NCBI RefSeq assembly: GCF_001421245.1
Contig: NZ_LMKE01000030.1
Coordinates: 22,389 to 72,137, forward strand
Length of the DNA: 49,749 bases
Source of the DNA: Sphingomonas sp. Leaf10
GTDB lineage: Bacteria > Pseudomonadota > Alphaproteobacteria > Sphingomonadales > Sphingomonadaceae
Direction of reading: 5' to 3'
Of this stretch, positions 33,670-41,972 are shown one piece after another; within the stretch, counting starts at the first letter, position 1; each line of letters begins with the position of its first letter. Below the pieces are notes generated by a model. It did no database searches. It worked only from the letters and a program-made list of their open reading frames with translations, and was not told where the DNA came from. A program made the position numbers and the translations under genes.

Positions 33670-34350
33670 TTAAAACTGCCGTCGCAGCGACCGAATTGCC
33701 GATACATTGTCGCGACGCGACCGCTCCAGCCTCGCCTCTTCGCTGGACCGCTCCGCCGACGGCAACGCTGCATTTTCGACGATCGCGGCGCTATTCGGCG
33801 AACCGGCTTGCCCGGCGTTCGCGACCGATGGTGGTGCTGGCGATGGTGTTTCGACTGCGTCCTGCGAAACGGTATAGTCCGCCAACGGCGGGATCGCCGT
33901 ACCGGCCGGCAGGTCAGCCTTCCGGGACGCCGCCCCGACCGCGGAAACCGCCTTCGTCATCGGTTGCCTTTCAGCGGTAGCGACGGGCGGGGCAACGATG
34001 TCGCTCCTCGTCGCGATGACCGGCGTGTCGTCCTCCATGGCTGGCGCGGCAACGAACTTGAACGATGGTCCGGACACGGCCGGTCGGTTCGCTACCACAG
34101 GCGCAGGGCGCGAATCCACTCGGTCGCTCGAACCCCCGGGTCGCAGGAACTGGAGCGTCCCGACGATCGCCAGGACGATCGCCAGCACGGGTACGGTCAC
34201 CAGCAACAAGGGAGCGTGCGCCCTGTATCGCGACAGGTCGAACGGCGACCGGGGCCTTCCGGTCGGCACGTCCCGATCGGCACCCAGCCCGAGGATCGAA
34301 GCCAGATCGGCATCGAGTGTCGCATCACCGAACGCATCGATCGCAGCCAT
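33670..34350 (-). CDS. Single-span membrane protein of unknown function
   Basis: A 226-residue protein from the ATG at 34350, which overlaps the phosphatase stop by one base. Residues 1-47 are polar (DATLDADLASILGLGAD), residues about 48-69 form one transmembrane helix (LLLVTVPVLAIVLAIVGTL), and the rest is a low-complexity periplasmic region rich in Pro, Ala, Val and Ser. The C-terminal 35 residues are charged and probably helical (SSEEARLERSRRDNVSAIRS). I recognise no domain. As the last gene of the three-gene unit it could anchor or regulate the other two products at the envelope. Confidence 0.75.
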   Translation of the reverse strand: MAAIDAFGDATLDADLASILGLGADRDVPTGRPRSPFDLSRYRAHAPLLLVTVPVLAIVLAIVGTLQFLRPGGSSDRVDSRPAPVVANRPAVSGPSFKFVAAPAMEDDTPVIATRSDIVAPPVATAERQPMTKAVSAVGAASRKADLPAGTAIPPLADYTVSQDAVETPSPAPPSVANAGQAGSPNSAAIVENAALPSAERSSEEARLERSRRDNVSAIRSLRRQF

Positions 34351-35195
34351 CACGACTCCCCGCTGACATGGAGTTGCTGGCGACCCAGCGCCTGTGCGAC
34401 ACCCTTTTCGTAATAGGCCTTGTAGATCGCATCGTCGCGTGCCGTGGGTGGCGCGACGTCGGTGTCGGTGTGCAGCGTCCACGTCCGGCCGTCCTCGATC
34501 CCCAATGCCGTCAACTGGCCGGTCCGGTACGCGCCGGTATCGATACCGATCCGGTTCGGCCGAACGACCGGCCCCTTCTCGCTGGTCGTATGGCCGTGGA
34601 CGATCGTCACACCATGATGGGCGTCGGATTCCAGAAATTCGTCGGCGATCCACAACAGGTCTTCGGGATCCTGCTTGCGCAGCGAGACCCCCGGCCGGAT
34701 ACCGGCATGCGCGAACAGATACCCGTCATATTCGCAATAGAGGGGCAGGCCCGCCAGCCAGTCGATCGTGGCCTGTCCGACGGCGGCGGCGGCGATCCGC
34801 ATATTCTCCGCAGTGGCGGGCGCATCGGCAACCACCGGATCGACGCCCCAGCTGAGCAACGTTTCGGTACCGCCCGATCGTAGCCAATGCGCATATACCG
34901 CCGGGTTGCCGCGCAGCCCCTCGACCATCATGTCTTCGTGATTGCCCTTCAACACGACGAAGCGATCACATGCCTGCGAAAGCGTCCGGCATCCCCGAAC
35001 CATGCGTGCGGCATCCGGCCCATGGTCGATGATGTTGCCGAGCAGCACGATCATCGTCGATACGGGCAGCCGTCGCGCCTGATCACGCTCGATCAGGTGC
35101 AGGAGGCGGGCGAACAGGTCGAAGCGGCCGTGCACGTCGCCGATGGCGTACACCCGCTGCACGGTCCTGGCAGTAAGTCGACGACCCTGGATCAT
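34350..35195 (-). CDS. PPP-family phosphatase with altered metal motif
   Basis: A 281-residue metallophosphoesterase of the bacterial PPP (PrpA/ApaH-like) group. Normal motifs are GDVHG (19-23), GNHE (84-87), FAHAGIRPG with DPEDLLWIADEF, and VHGHT. The second metal motif, usually GDxxDRG, reads GNIIDHG. Asn54 replaces the metal-bridging Asp and His58 replaces the substrate-contact Arg; both codons (AAC, CAT) were checked in the DNA. In PP1 the corresponding Asp92 and Arg96 are needed for catalysis, so this may be a pseudo-phosphatase or use different chemistry. It is the middle gene of the unit, 25 nt after the outer-membrane gene and overlapping the next. Confidence 0.87.
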   Translation of the reverse strand: MIQGRRLTARTVQRVYAIGDVHGRFDLFARLLHLIERDQARRLPVSTMIVLLGNIIDHGPDAARMVRGCRTLSQACDRFVVLKGNHEDMMVEGLRGNPAVYAHWLRSGGTETLLSWGVDPVVADAPATAENMRIAAAAVGQATIDWLAGLPLYCEYDGYLFAHAGIRPGVSLRKQDPEDLLWIADEFLESDAHHGVTIVHGHTTSEKGPVVRPNRIGIDTGAYRTGQLTALGIEDGRTWTLHTDTDVAPPTARDDAIYKAYYEKGVAQALGRQQLHVSGES

Positions 35196-35220
35196 GTCAC
35201 AACCCCGTCGCGTGCACCGC

Positions 35221-36159
35221 TCATCTACGGTCGCGATTGAAGAACCCCATGGAAACGGCCAGCCCGGCCGACAGGTCCGCCGCCCCGCGCGACAGGCCGG
35301 CAGTTGCGAACCCGGTCAGCCGCAGCGATCGGACGATCCGCGTCGATGCCCCTGCGAACAGTTCATGGGCATCATCGATCAGCGTCGTCGCCGACCGGGC
35401 ATAGTGATAGGATGCCAGGATGAACGTCTCGTCGCTGATCGCATAGGAAGCGCCGCCCGATACCGCCGATCCGTTGCGCAGCGTATAAGTCGGGGTGTCG
35501 CCCAGGAAACGATAGGTAAAGGACACGAACGGCGTGACCCGCCCCACCGGCACCGACCAGTCCACGCCGACCGCATAATCGTTCTCGCCGCTCGACAGGC
35601 CGCTGCCCTGCGTGGCGGTGTTGATCTTGGCCCGACCCGACAGCTCGATCTCGACGGGCGAGTCCGACGACGCAAAGGTATAGGACGCGCCGAGCGTGAG
35701 GTCGCCGAACCCTTCGGCCGTCCGTCGCGTCGCCGATGTGTCGGGCGCGACCAGCACCGGCGTCGCATCGATACCGGTAAAGATCGTCGACCGGCTCTGG
35801 ATACGCATCCATGGCAGCGACGCCGAAACGGTCAGGTCACCCGCACGAAGCCGGCCGCCGATCGCGGTGTTCCATATCGTCGATTTGGTGTCGGTGCCGA
35901 ACTTGCCCTGTGCATAGAGCAGCCCGAGCGACAGGTCGGCCCGCAGCCCGTCATCGTCGAGGCGTTCCATCGCCTGCGGCACGCTGCTCGGCGATACCGT
36001 CGACGTCGCGCTCGACGGAGAAACCGGACCGGACAGATCGTAACTGGTATCGCGGAACGTGGCTTCGTCATCGCGACTGCCGCTCCGGTCCTGCGCCATC
36101 GCCGGACAAGCCGATAGCAGGACGGTCGCTACGAGGATTGCTCCGGCTGGCAAGCCCAT
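35221..36159 (-). CDS. Outer-membrane beta-barrel protein, putative transporter
   Basis: A 312-residue exported protein; ATG at 36159 with AAGGAGAGG upstream and a signal peptide (AILVATVLLSACPAMAQ) that ends near residue 23. The remainder alternates short amphipathic strands (LSLGLLYAQGKF, GFGDLTLGASYTF, VEIELSGRAKI, TPFVSFTYRFLG, ETFILASYHYA) typical of a 10-14-strand barrel similar to the phenol MetA-degradation/transporter-like outer-membrane family. The final residues (GFFNRDRR) are charged rather than the usual aromatic end, which is unusual for a BAM substrate. It is the first gene of the three-gene unit with the phosphatase and the single-span protein. Confidence 0.75.
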   Translation of the reverse strand: MGLPAGAILVATVLLSACPAMAQDRSGSRDDEATFRDTSYDLSGPVSPSSATSTVSPSSVPQAMERLDDDGLRADLSLGLLYAQGKFGTDTKSTIWNTAIGGRLRAGDLTVSASLPWMRIQSRSTIFTGIDATPVLVAPDTSATRRTAEGFGDLTLGASYTFASSDSPVEIELSGRAKINTATQGSGLSSGENDYAVGVDWSVPVGRVTPFVSFTYRFLGDTPTYTLRNGSAVSGGASYAISDETFILASYHYARSATTLIDDAHELFAGASTRIVRSLRLTGFATAGLSRGAADLSAGLAVSMGFFNRDRR

Positions 36160-36375
36160 TCGCCTCTCCTTTTTCCAGTCCCTTAGCATGTTTCCGGAAT
36201 GTTTGGCATTATGTAATGGTTCGACGACGTCGACCTGACCGAACCCGCGCTGCTGTTCGGCTTTCCTGCCTTGGCGCAACCGGCCCGTCCGCGCCGCGAT
36301 CGCTTAGCGACGCTGCTGACGGCGACGAACACCGACGAGTACGAATGGGGCAATATAGAACCACGCCGCAAAAAT

Positions 36376-36391
36376 GGCCCCACCGAAGGGG
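36376..36391 (-). terminator. Possible terminator after the TonB-receptor remnant
   Basis: On the minus strand ACCCC and GGGG flank a TTCGGT loop, followed by CCATTTTT. The stem is only 4 bp but the T tract is good. It lies 37 nt beyond the TAG of the broken receptor gene, as expected for its former terminator. Confidence 0.4.
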
Positions 36392-36427
36392 TTGCGTCAT
36401 GAAGGCACAGATCGATCGGAAACCGCC

Positions 36428-37638
36428 CTACAGCCGCGTCCGCAGCGTGATGCCATAGGTTCGCGGATCGCCCAGCGTCCCGGTGATCGCGCCGGTATTG
36501 GCGGCGGCATGCGACAGGAAATAGGTTTCGTCGGTGACGTTGCGGCCCCACAACTGGATATCGAACAGCCCGTCCTCGGTGCGGAATCCAAGGCGCAGGT
36601 TGAGCAGGTCATAGGCCGGGATCACCGAATAGCGGCTGAGGCTCGTGGTGGTGTTGGTGTCCGAGCGATAGCGTCTCGGGCGCGATCACCGGATTGGCGG
36701 CGAACTGCCCGGTGGTGGTGATGTTGGCGAGGTTCAGCCCGCCGAACTTGTTGCCGCGCGCATAGGTGACATAGTCCAGCACCGGTTCGGCGACCTTCCA
36801 CGACAGCGTCGCCTGTCCCGACAGCCGCCCTTCGCTGGTCTCCGCTTCATAGCGATTGGCAATGCCGTAGCGCGACCGGATCGTCTGCGCCGCCACTTGC
36901 TGTGCGGCGGTCAGCCCTGCCAGCGACCGACCGGTCGCGCCCTGATCGAAGTAGCCGGTCTTGGTCTCATAGGTATAGCGAAGGCCGGTGGTCAGATCGA
37001 CGCCCGGCACGACATGCCATGTCGTCTGTGCGAACGCGGCATAGCTGTCGGTGACCGGCCGCGACTGGCTGACGACGTTGTAATCGTTGAGCGCCGCCGC
37101 CCCGACCGCAGCATTGGTGGTGGGCGGCAGGAACCATTCGGCCGCACGGCTGCCATAGCGGTTGACCGCCTCGGCCCGGATCGACTGGTAGGGATAATAG
37201 AGGCCCGCGACATAATCGACCGGCCGGTCGCCGTTCGACGCGATGCGCAGTTCCTGGCTGACCTGTTTCTGCTCGTTGCTCTGGTGGAACTCGGCGCCGG
37301 CATCGATGCTGGTGCTGTCGCCGTCATTGTGCGGATACCAGTTCCACGCGCGATAGGCGGTGACCGAGGTCAGCGTCGCCGCCCCCAGATCGAGATCGGC
37401 GGTCAGGTTCAGCCCATGCTGGTTCATCGCATAGCGCGGGTTGGCATCGACGTCGGTGGTGCGCAGCTTCGGATCGGCCGGAACCGGCGTGTAGCCGAGC
37501 CGCGCCGCCCGGTCGTAATAGTTGTTCGCAAAATTGGTGCCGTTGTCATAGGTCCGGATCGCACCGAGCAGGATGCTGCCGGCGGTGAACGAATGCTGCC
37601 CGCCCCAATCGCCGATCAGCCGCAGCGTCAGCGTATCG
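36428..37638 (-). pseudogene. TonB-dependent receptor remnant with two deletions
   Basis: Only part of a sphingomonad-type receptor barrel is left. The frame from about 37638 downward reads TDTLTLRLIGDWGGQ, GLNLTADLDLGAATLTSVTAYR, SYAAFAQTTWHVVPGVDLTT and GNKFGGLNLAN up to IAPETLS near 36670. It then continues in another frame as TNTTTSLSRYSVIPAYDLLN and WGRNVTDETYF to the true end (TYGITLRTRL, TAG at 36428). The text skips directly from an early to a late barrel strand, so roughly 100-150 codons are missing as well as the frame. Signal, plug and first strands are absent because the gene is cut at about 37638 where an arylsulfatase fragment begins on the other strand. Confidence 0.88.
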
Positions 37639-37920
37639 GTCGGCTACGAACTCTTCTACCGCCGCGCGCTGCGCGAGGGCGACTGGACGGCGGTGTACCT
37701 GCCCGCCGGTACCAATCGCCATACCCGCAAGGGGGTGAGCACCGGCCGCTGGCAATTGTTCGACGTCGCCCGCGACCCCGGCGAGACCCGCGACCTCGCG
37801 GCGGCCGAACCGGCGTGGCTGGCCGAACTGGTCGCCGCCTATGACGCCTATGCGAAGGACAAGGGCGTCGTCCCCCTGCCCGTCGCTGCCGTACCGACTA
37901 CCGGAGGTGCGAAGCCATGA
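37639..37920 (+). pseudogene. Arylsulfatase C-terminal fragment
   Basis: The last 93 codons of a sulfatase: VGYELFYRRALREGDWTAVY, then GRWQLFDVARDPGETRDLAA and the tail AYDAYAKDKGVVPLP. This is the recognisable C-terminal subdomain of arylsulfatases; the catalytic domain with the CxPSR formylglycine motif is missing. Upstream of 37639 the sequence is that of the opposite-strand TonB receptor, so one deletion removed both 5' ends. The stop overlaps an ATG at 37917, which was the start of the downstream sulfatase-maturation gene. Confidence 0.88.
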
Positions 37921-38564
37921 AGTGACCAACCTCCAGTTCGCCGCCTTCGTCGCAGCCACCGGCCATCGCACCCGCGCCGAGCGCGACGGCGGCTCGGCGG
38001 TGTTCGTGGCCCCTGCCGAACCGGTGCCGCTCGACGATGCGGCGCACTGGTGGCGGTTCGTGAAAGGTGCCGACTGGCGTCATCCACAGGGACCGGGCAG
38101 CGCGCCCGACGGCCATTGGCAGGACCCGGTCGTCCATGTCGACCGCACCGACGCCGCCGCATATGCCGCATGGGCTGGCGGCTTCCTGCCCGGCGTCGAA
38201 CAATGGGAACGTGCCGCCCGCGCCGACCAGACGACTGCGCGCGACGCGATGGCGTGGGCGTTCGACCATGGGAAGACCCGCGCCAATGTGTGGGAAGGCG
38301 TCTTCCCGCTGATCGGTACCGCCGCCGACGGCTATGCCGGCATCGCCCCCCGTCGCGCGTTTTCCCGCCAACGGCTTCGGCCTGTACGACATGGTCGGCA
38401 ATGTCTGGGAATGGGTCGCGGGCGACGGCGCGGTCGGGCTGGTCAAGGGCGGCAGCTTCCTGTGCGCGACCAATTACTGCGCGAATTTCCGCCCCGCCGC
38501 CTTTCAGGCACAGGAACAGGATTTCCCGACCTAGCACATCGGCTTCCGCATCGCCTATCGCTAA
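37917..38564 (+). pseudogene. Formylglycine-generating enzyme (sulfatase-modifying factor) remnant
   Basis: Three lesions are visible. The ATG at 37917 is followed at once by a stop and then by EVTNLQFAAFVAATGHRTRA, so the original N-terminus is deleted. After AGIAP the frame shifts by +1 in a run of six C (38346-38351) and continues as VARFPANGFGLYDMVGNVWE. The in-frame TAG at 38532 precedes HIGFRIAYR and the natural TAA (38562-38564), consistent with a TCG-to-TAG change. The catalytic Cys pair (SFLCATNYC, C-x4-C) remains. This enzyme activates sulfatases by making formylglycine, and its neighbour is a sulfatase remnant. Confidence 0.9.
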
Positions 38565-38620
38565 CCCCCGCCCGTCCCTTTGACGTACCGCGATACCGCG
38601 CCTGCCGTCGTCCGGCCCCT

Positions 38621-39646
38621 TTACGGATGCGATGCGGGCGCAGCGGGACGGACCGGCGGGACAGCCGCTGCGGCGGCGTCCGCCGCTTCGGCCGCGTTCG
38701 CCAGCCGCCGCGCGAGAAAGGCGCAGGCGATCAGCTGCAACTGGTGGAACACCATCACCGGCAACAGCACGACACCGACCTGCGCTGCGGGAAACAGCAC
38801 ACCCGCCATCGGCACGCCGGTCGCAAGGCTCTTCTTCGACCCGCAGAACCGCATCACCGCCGCATCGGCCGGATCGAGCCGCATCAGGCGCGCGATCAGC
38901 CCGGTCAGCACCAGCACCACCGCCAGCAGCGCCGCGCACCATCCGACCAGTTCGGCCAGTTCGATCGCTCCGACCTGCGACCACAGCCCGGCGACCACCG
39001 CCGCGCCGAACGCGGTATAGACGACCAGCAGGATCGATCCGCGATCGAGCGTGGTGACCAGCCGCTTGCGCGCCGCGATCCAGTCCCCGATCCACGGGCG
39101 CAGCAAATGCCCCGCCGCGAACGGCACCAGCAATTGCAACACGATCGAGCGCACGCTGTCGAACGACAGGTCGACCCCGCCACTGCCCGGCAGCAGCAGC
39201 GCGGCCAGCGCAGGCGTGATGGCGATGCCGAGCAGGTTGGACAGCGACGCGCTGCACACCGCCGCCGCGACGTTGCCGCGCGCGATGGCGGTAAACGCGA
39301 TCGACGACTGCACCGTCGAGGGCAACAGTGTCAGGAACAGCAACCCGGTGGCAAGGTCGGGTGGCGGCAGTCGGCTGCCGGTAATCAGCAGGCCGAGCAG
39401 CGGGAACACCACGAAGCTGACGCCGAGGACGGCGAGATGCAACCGCCAGTTCCGTACCCCGGCCAGCAAAGCGCTGCGCGACAGTTTCGCGCCATGGACG
39501 AAGAACAGCGCGACGATCGCGGTATCGGCGGCGACGTCGAAGACCGGCACCCCGACACCGCGTGGTGGCAGGACCGTCGCGATCAGCACCGTCGCCAACA
39601 GCATCAGGATATAAGGCTCGATGGTGGCGAGCAGTCGGCGGATCAT
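38621..39646 (-). CDS. SBF-like (bile acid:sodium symporter family) transporter
   Basis: A 341-residue membrane protein with about ten hydrophobic segments. The ATG at 39646 has GGAG 5 nt upstream; the longer upstream frame is not needed. Family features are FFVHGAKLSRSALLAGVRNW, LTLLPSTVQSSIAFTAIARG, and CGSKKSLATGVPMAG with AQVGVVLLPVMVFHQLQLI near the end. These match the SBF-like (YfeH) group of the BASS superfamily. Substrate is unknown. It ends 57 nt from the fossil sulfatase-maturation gene, with which it is convergent. Confidence 0.9.
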   Translation of the reverse strand: MIRRLLATIEPYILMLLATVLIATVLPPRGVGVPVFDVAADTAIVALFFVHGAKLSRSALLAGVRNWRLHLAVLGVSFVVFPLLGLLITGSRLPPPDLATGLLFLTLLPSTVQSSIAFTAIARGNVAAAVCSASLSNLLGIAITPALAALLLPGSGGVDLSFDSVRSIVLQLLVPFAAGHLLRPWIGDWIAARKRLVTTLDRGSILLVVYTAFGAAVVAGLWSQVGAIELAELVGWCAALLAVVLVLTGLIARLMRLDPADAAVMRFCGSKKSLATGVPMAGVLFPAAQVGVVLLPVMVFHQLQLIACAFLARRLANAAEAADAAAAAVPPVRPAAPASHP

Positions 39647-39833
39647 GGGCACTCCGGTCACGCGGGGGATCCGCAGTCCGGTAGGTCGAATAGCTCCGGG
39701 TGGGAACCGGCAATGGCACCTGTCGCGCAGGATATCTCTGCGAAAGCCGCGCGCTCCGCCGGGCACGACTTCGCGGAGGTTTCCCTATAGGGTTTCGGTC
39801 CTGCCGCCCGTTCGGCCCTGCGTTGGAAAAGCC

Positions 39834-40385
39834 GTGACACCGAAAATCTATCTGTCCGCCGATCGCCTGCTCGAGGATTCGTTCCGCCTCGCCAACCTCG
39901 TCTGCGACTCCGGATTCCGTCCGACGCATATCGTCGGCATCTGGCGCGGCGGGGCGCCGGTCGGCATCGCGGTACAGGAACTGCTCGAATATCGCGGGGT
40001 GCAGAGCGACCATATCGCCATCCGCACCGCCTCCTACACCGGCATCGACCAGCATGAGCCGCAGGTCCGCATCTATGGTCTCGGCCATCTGGTCGACGTC
40101 CTCAATCCCGAGGACCGGCTGCTGCTGATCGACGATGTGTTCGATTCGGGCCGGTCGATCCGCGCCCTGTTGCAGGAGTTGAAGGACCGATGCCGCAACA
40201 ACCTTCCCGACGAGGTGAAGGTCGCGACCGTCTATTACAAACCCTCGCGCAACGTGACCGACCTGAAGCCCGACTTCTTCGTCCACCAGACCAGCGACTG
40301 GCTGATCTTCCCGCACGAAATCAACGGCCTGACCACCGACGAAATCCGCGCGCACAAACACGGCGCGGATATCATCCTGCGCTGA
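39834..40385 (+). CDS. Phosphoribosyltransferase (hypoxanthine/xanthine type)
   Basis: A 183-residue type I phosphoribosyltransferase beginning at GTG 39834, with GGA 8 nt upstream; an upstream open frame has no signal for translation. The PRPP loop is LLLIDDVFDSGRS (about 97-108). GIWRGGAPVGIAVQELL provides the pyrophosphate loop. It transfers a purine-like base onto PRPP in the cytoplasm. The C-terminal text DWLIFPHEINGL is typical of a small group annotated as hypoxanthine phosphoribosyltransferase-like. It is convergent with fbp, and two hairpins fill the gap. Confidence 0.88.
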   Translation: MTPKIYLSADRLLEDSFRLANLVCDSGFRPTHIVGIWRGGAPVGIAVQELLEYRGVQSDHIAIRTASYTGIDQHEPQVRIYGLGHLVDVLNPEDRLLLIDDVFDSGRSIRALLQELKDRCRNNLPDEVKVATVYYKPSRNVTDLKPDFFVHQTSDWLIFPHEINGLTTDEIRAHKHGADIILR

Positions 40386-40390
40386 CGATG

Positions 40391-40412
40391 GCGGGGCGAC
40401 CGCTCGCCCCGC
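40391..40412 (+). terminator. Hairpin terminator after the phosphoribosyltransferase gene
   Basis: GCGGGGCGA and TCGCCCCGC form a perfect 9-bp stem with a CCGC loop, 6 nt after the stop. The following GTTAGTTTGAT is only partly T-rich. Confidence 0.6.
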
Positions 40413-40452
40413 GTTAGTTTGATCCACTGCGTGGGAGCGGGCAGGTGCCGCC

Positions 40453-40475
40453 CTGATCCGGCTTCGCCGGATCAG
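40453..40475 (-). terminator. Hairpin at the end of fbp
   Basis: CTGATCCGGC and GCCGGATCAG give a perfect 10-bp stem with a 3-nt loop, 3 nt beyond the fbp stop. No T tract follows on the minus strand, so it may protect the 3' end or stop transcription weakly. Confidence 0.5.
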
Positions 40476-40478
40476 ACT

Positions 40479-41498
40479 CTAACTGCTCGCGATCGCCACT
40501 TCCTGCACGTCGCCGATCACCACCCCGACCCGCTGGTGGAGTCCGTGCGGCGGAATGTCGAGGATACGGTCGCGACCGTCGGTCGCGGTGCCACCGGCCT
40601 GTTCGACCAGCATCGCCATCGGGTTCGCCTCGTACAGCAGCCGCAGCCGCGCCTTGCCGGCCTCGCGATGGTCGGCCGGGTATAGGAACACGCCGCCACG
40701 CTTCAGGATGCGGTGGATGTCGGCGACCATCGATGCGGTCCAGCGCATGTTGTAATCGATGCCGAGCGGCCCTTCCGAACCTGCGATGCGTTCCTCGATA
40801 TAGCGGGTGATCGTCGGCGACCATTGGCGACGCCGCGCCATGTTGATCGCGAATTCGCGAGTACCGGCGGGAATGCGCATCGGCCCGTCGGTCAGCCGCC
40901 ACGAACCGACCTCGCGGTCGAGGGTGAACTCATACACCCCGTCGCCGACCGTCAGTACCAGCAGCGTCTGCGGCCCGTAGATCGCGTAGCCCGCCGCCAC
41001 CTGATCGCGGCCGGGTTGCAGGAAATCGGCCTCGGTCACGTCGCGCCCGGCGCAATCCTCGGGCGCACGCAGCACCGAAAAGATCGTGCCGACCGACAGG
41101 TCGACATCGATGTTGCTCGACCCGTCGATCGGATCGAACAGCAGCAGATATTCGCCCTTCGGATAGCGATTGGGGATGCGATGGATCGTCTCCATCTCCT
41201 CCGACGCCATCCCCGCCAGATGCCCGCCCCATTCATTGGCATCGAGCAGCAGTTCGTTGGCGATCACGTCCAGCTTCTTCTGGACCTCGCCCTGCACATT
41301 CTCGCTGCCGAGCGCGCCGAGCACGTCGCCCAGCGCCCCCTTCGAAATCGCATGGCCGATCGTCTTGCATGCCCGCGCGACGGTTTCGATCAGCAGGCGG
41401 AGTTCCGCCGGACAGCTTTCGGCGTCGCGGCGCTGCTGTTCGATCAGGAACCGTGACAGGGTGATCGCGCCGTGCGCCGCCGGTTGGGGATTCGTCAT
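40479..41498 (-). CDS. fbp: Class I fructose-1,6-bisphosphatase
   Basis: A 339-residue enzyme of gluconeogenesis that hydrolyses fructose 1,6-bisphosphate to fructose 6-phosphate. The start at 41498 has AAAGGACAG upstream and gives [18 protein letters not shown], the usual beginning; the long upstream frame is spurious. The metal site is [20 protein letters not shown], with [18 protein letters not shown] before it. Substrate-binding regions include [19 protein letters not shown] and KGGVFLYP-like [13 protein letters not shown]. Growth on glycerol and organic acids, suggested by the other genes, needs this step. Confidence 0.96.
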   Translation of the reverse strand: MTNPQPAAHGAITLSRFLIEQQRRDAESCPAELRLLIETVARACKTIGHAISKGALGDVLGALGSENVQGEVQKKLDVIANELLLDANEWGGHLAGMASEEMETIHRIPNRYPKGEYLLLFDPIDGSSNIDVDLSVGTIFSVLRAPEDCAGRDVTEADFLQPGRDQVAAGYAIYGPQTLLVLTVGDGVYEFTLDREVGSWRLTDGPMRIPAGTREFAINMARRRQWSPTITRYIEERIAGSEGPLGIDYNMRWTASMVADIHRILKRGGVFLYPADHREAGKARLRLLYEANPMAMLVEQAGGTATDGRDRILDIPPHGLHQRVGVVIGDVQEVAIASS

Positions 41499-41663
41499 TC
41501 GCTGTCCTTTTGTCGGCCTGCCGGCGCTCGCCCCTGTATGCGGTGCATTCGTTTCGCGCGGAAGACAGGAACGACGCACGGCGATGCGGAACGACGGCGC
41601 CGGCAACCCGTTCGGGCCGCAGTAAAAACCACAAGCGTATCGACGGGAAACAGGAAGCGGATC

Positions 41664-41918
41664 ATGGACATAGCCGTAACGACGCTGGTCGAACGCATTG
41701 CGCGCACGCTGGCCGGGCTGGATCACAGCGTGAACGGTGCCGGACGCGAGACGTCGGCGGCGACCAGCGTCGACGAAACCTGGCGCGCCTATCTGGCGCA
41801 GGCCGATGCGGTGCTGCGGACGATCCGCGAACCGTCCGAAGCCATGTCGGCGGCCGGCGACCCGGCGATCTGGTCGGCGATGATCGACGCCGCGATCGCC
41901 GAGTCCGAGACGGTCTGA
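41664..41918 (+). CDS. Small hypothetical protein
   Basis: An 84-residue, acidic and probably helical protein beginning [20 protein letters not shown], with AGGAAG 8 nt before the ATG. It has no signal peptide, membrane segment or Cys. I do not recognise it. It diverges from fbp and converges on the GH43 gene. Codon use and the ribosome site support a real gene. Confidence 0.6.
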   Translation: MDIAVTTLVERIARTLAGLDHSVNGAGRETSAATSVDETWRAYLAQADAVLRTIREPSEAMSAAGDPAIWSAMIDAAIAESETV

Positions 41919-41972
41919 CCGACCCGAACCGGACGGACCGCGTGGGAGAACACGCGATCCGCCCGGCCGACC

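Noticed and set aside
37841..39790. Plus-strand 649-codon frame containing part of the maturation enzyme
   Set aside because: Only the part up to about 38345 is real protein text; the rest follows the frameshift and runs antisense through the SBF-like gene.
37848..40427. A 859-codon minus-strand frame
   Set aside because: It runs antisense through the maturation-enzyme remnant, through part of the SBF-like gene in another frame, and antisense through the phosphoribosyltransferase gene.
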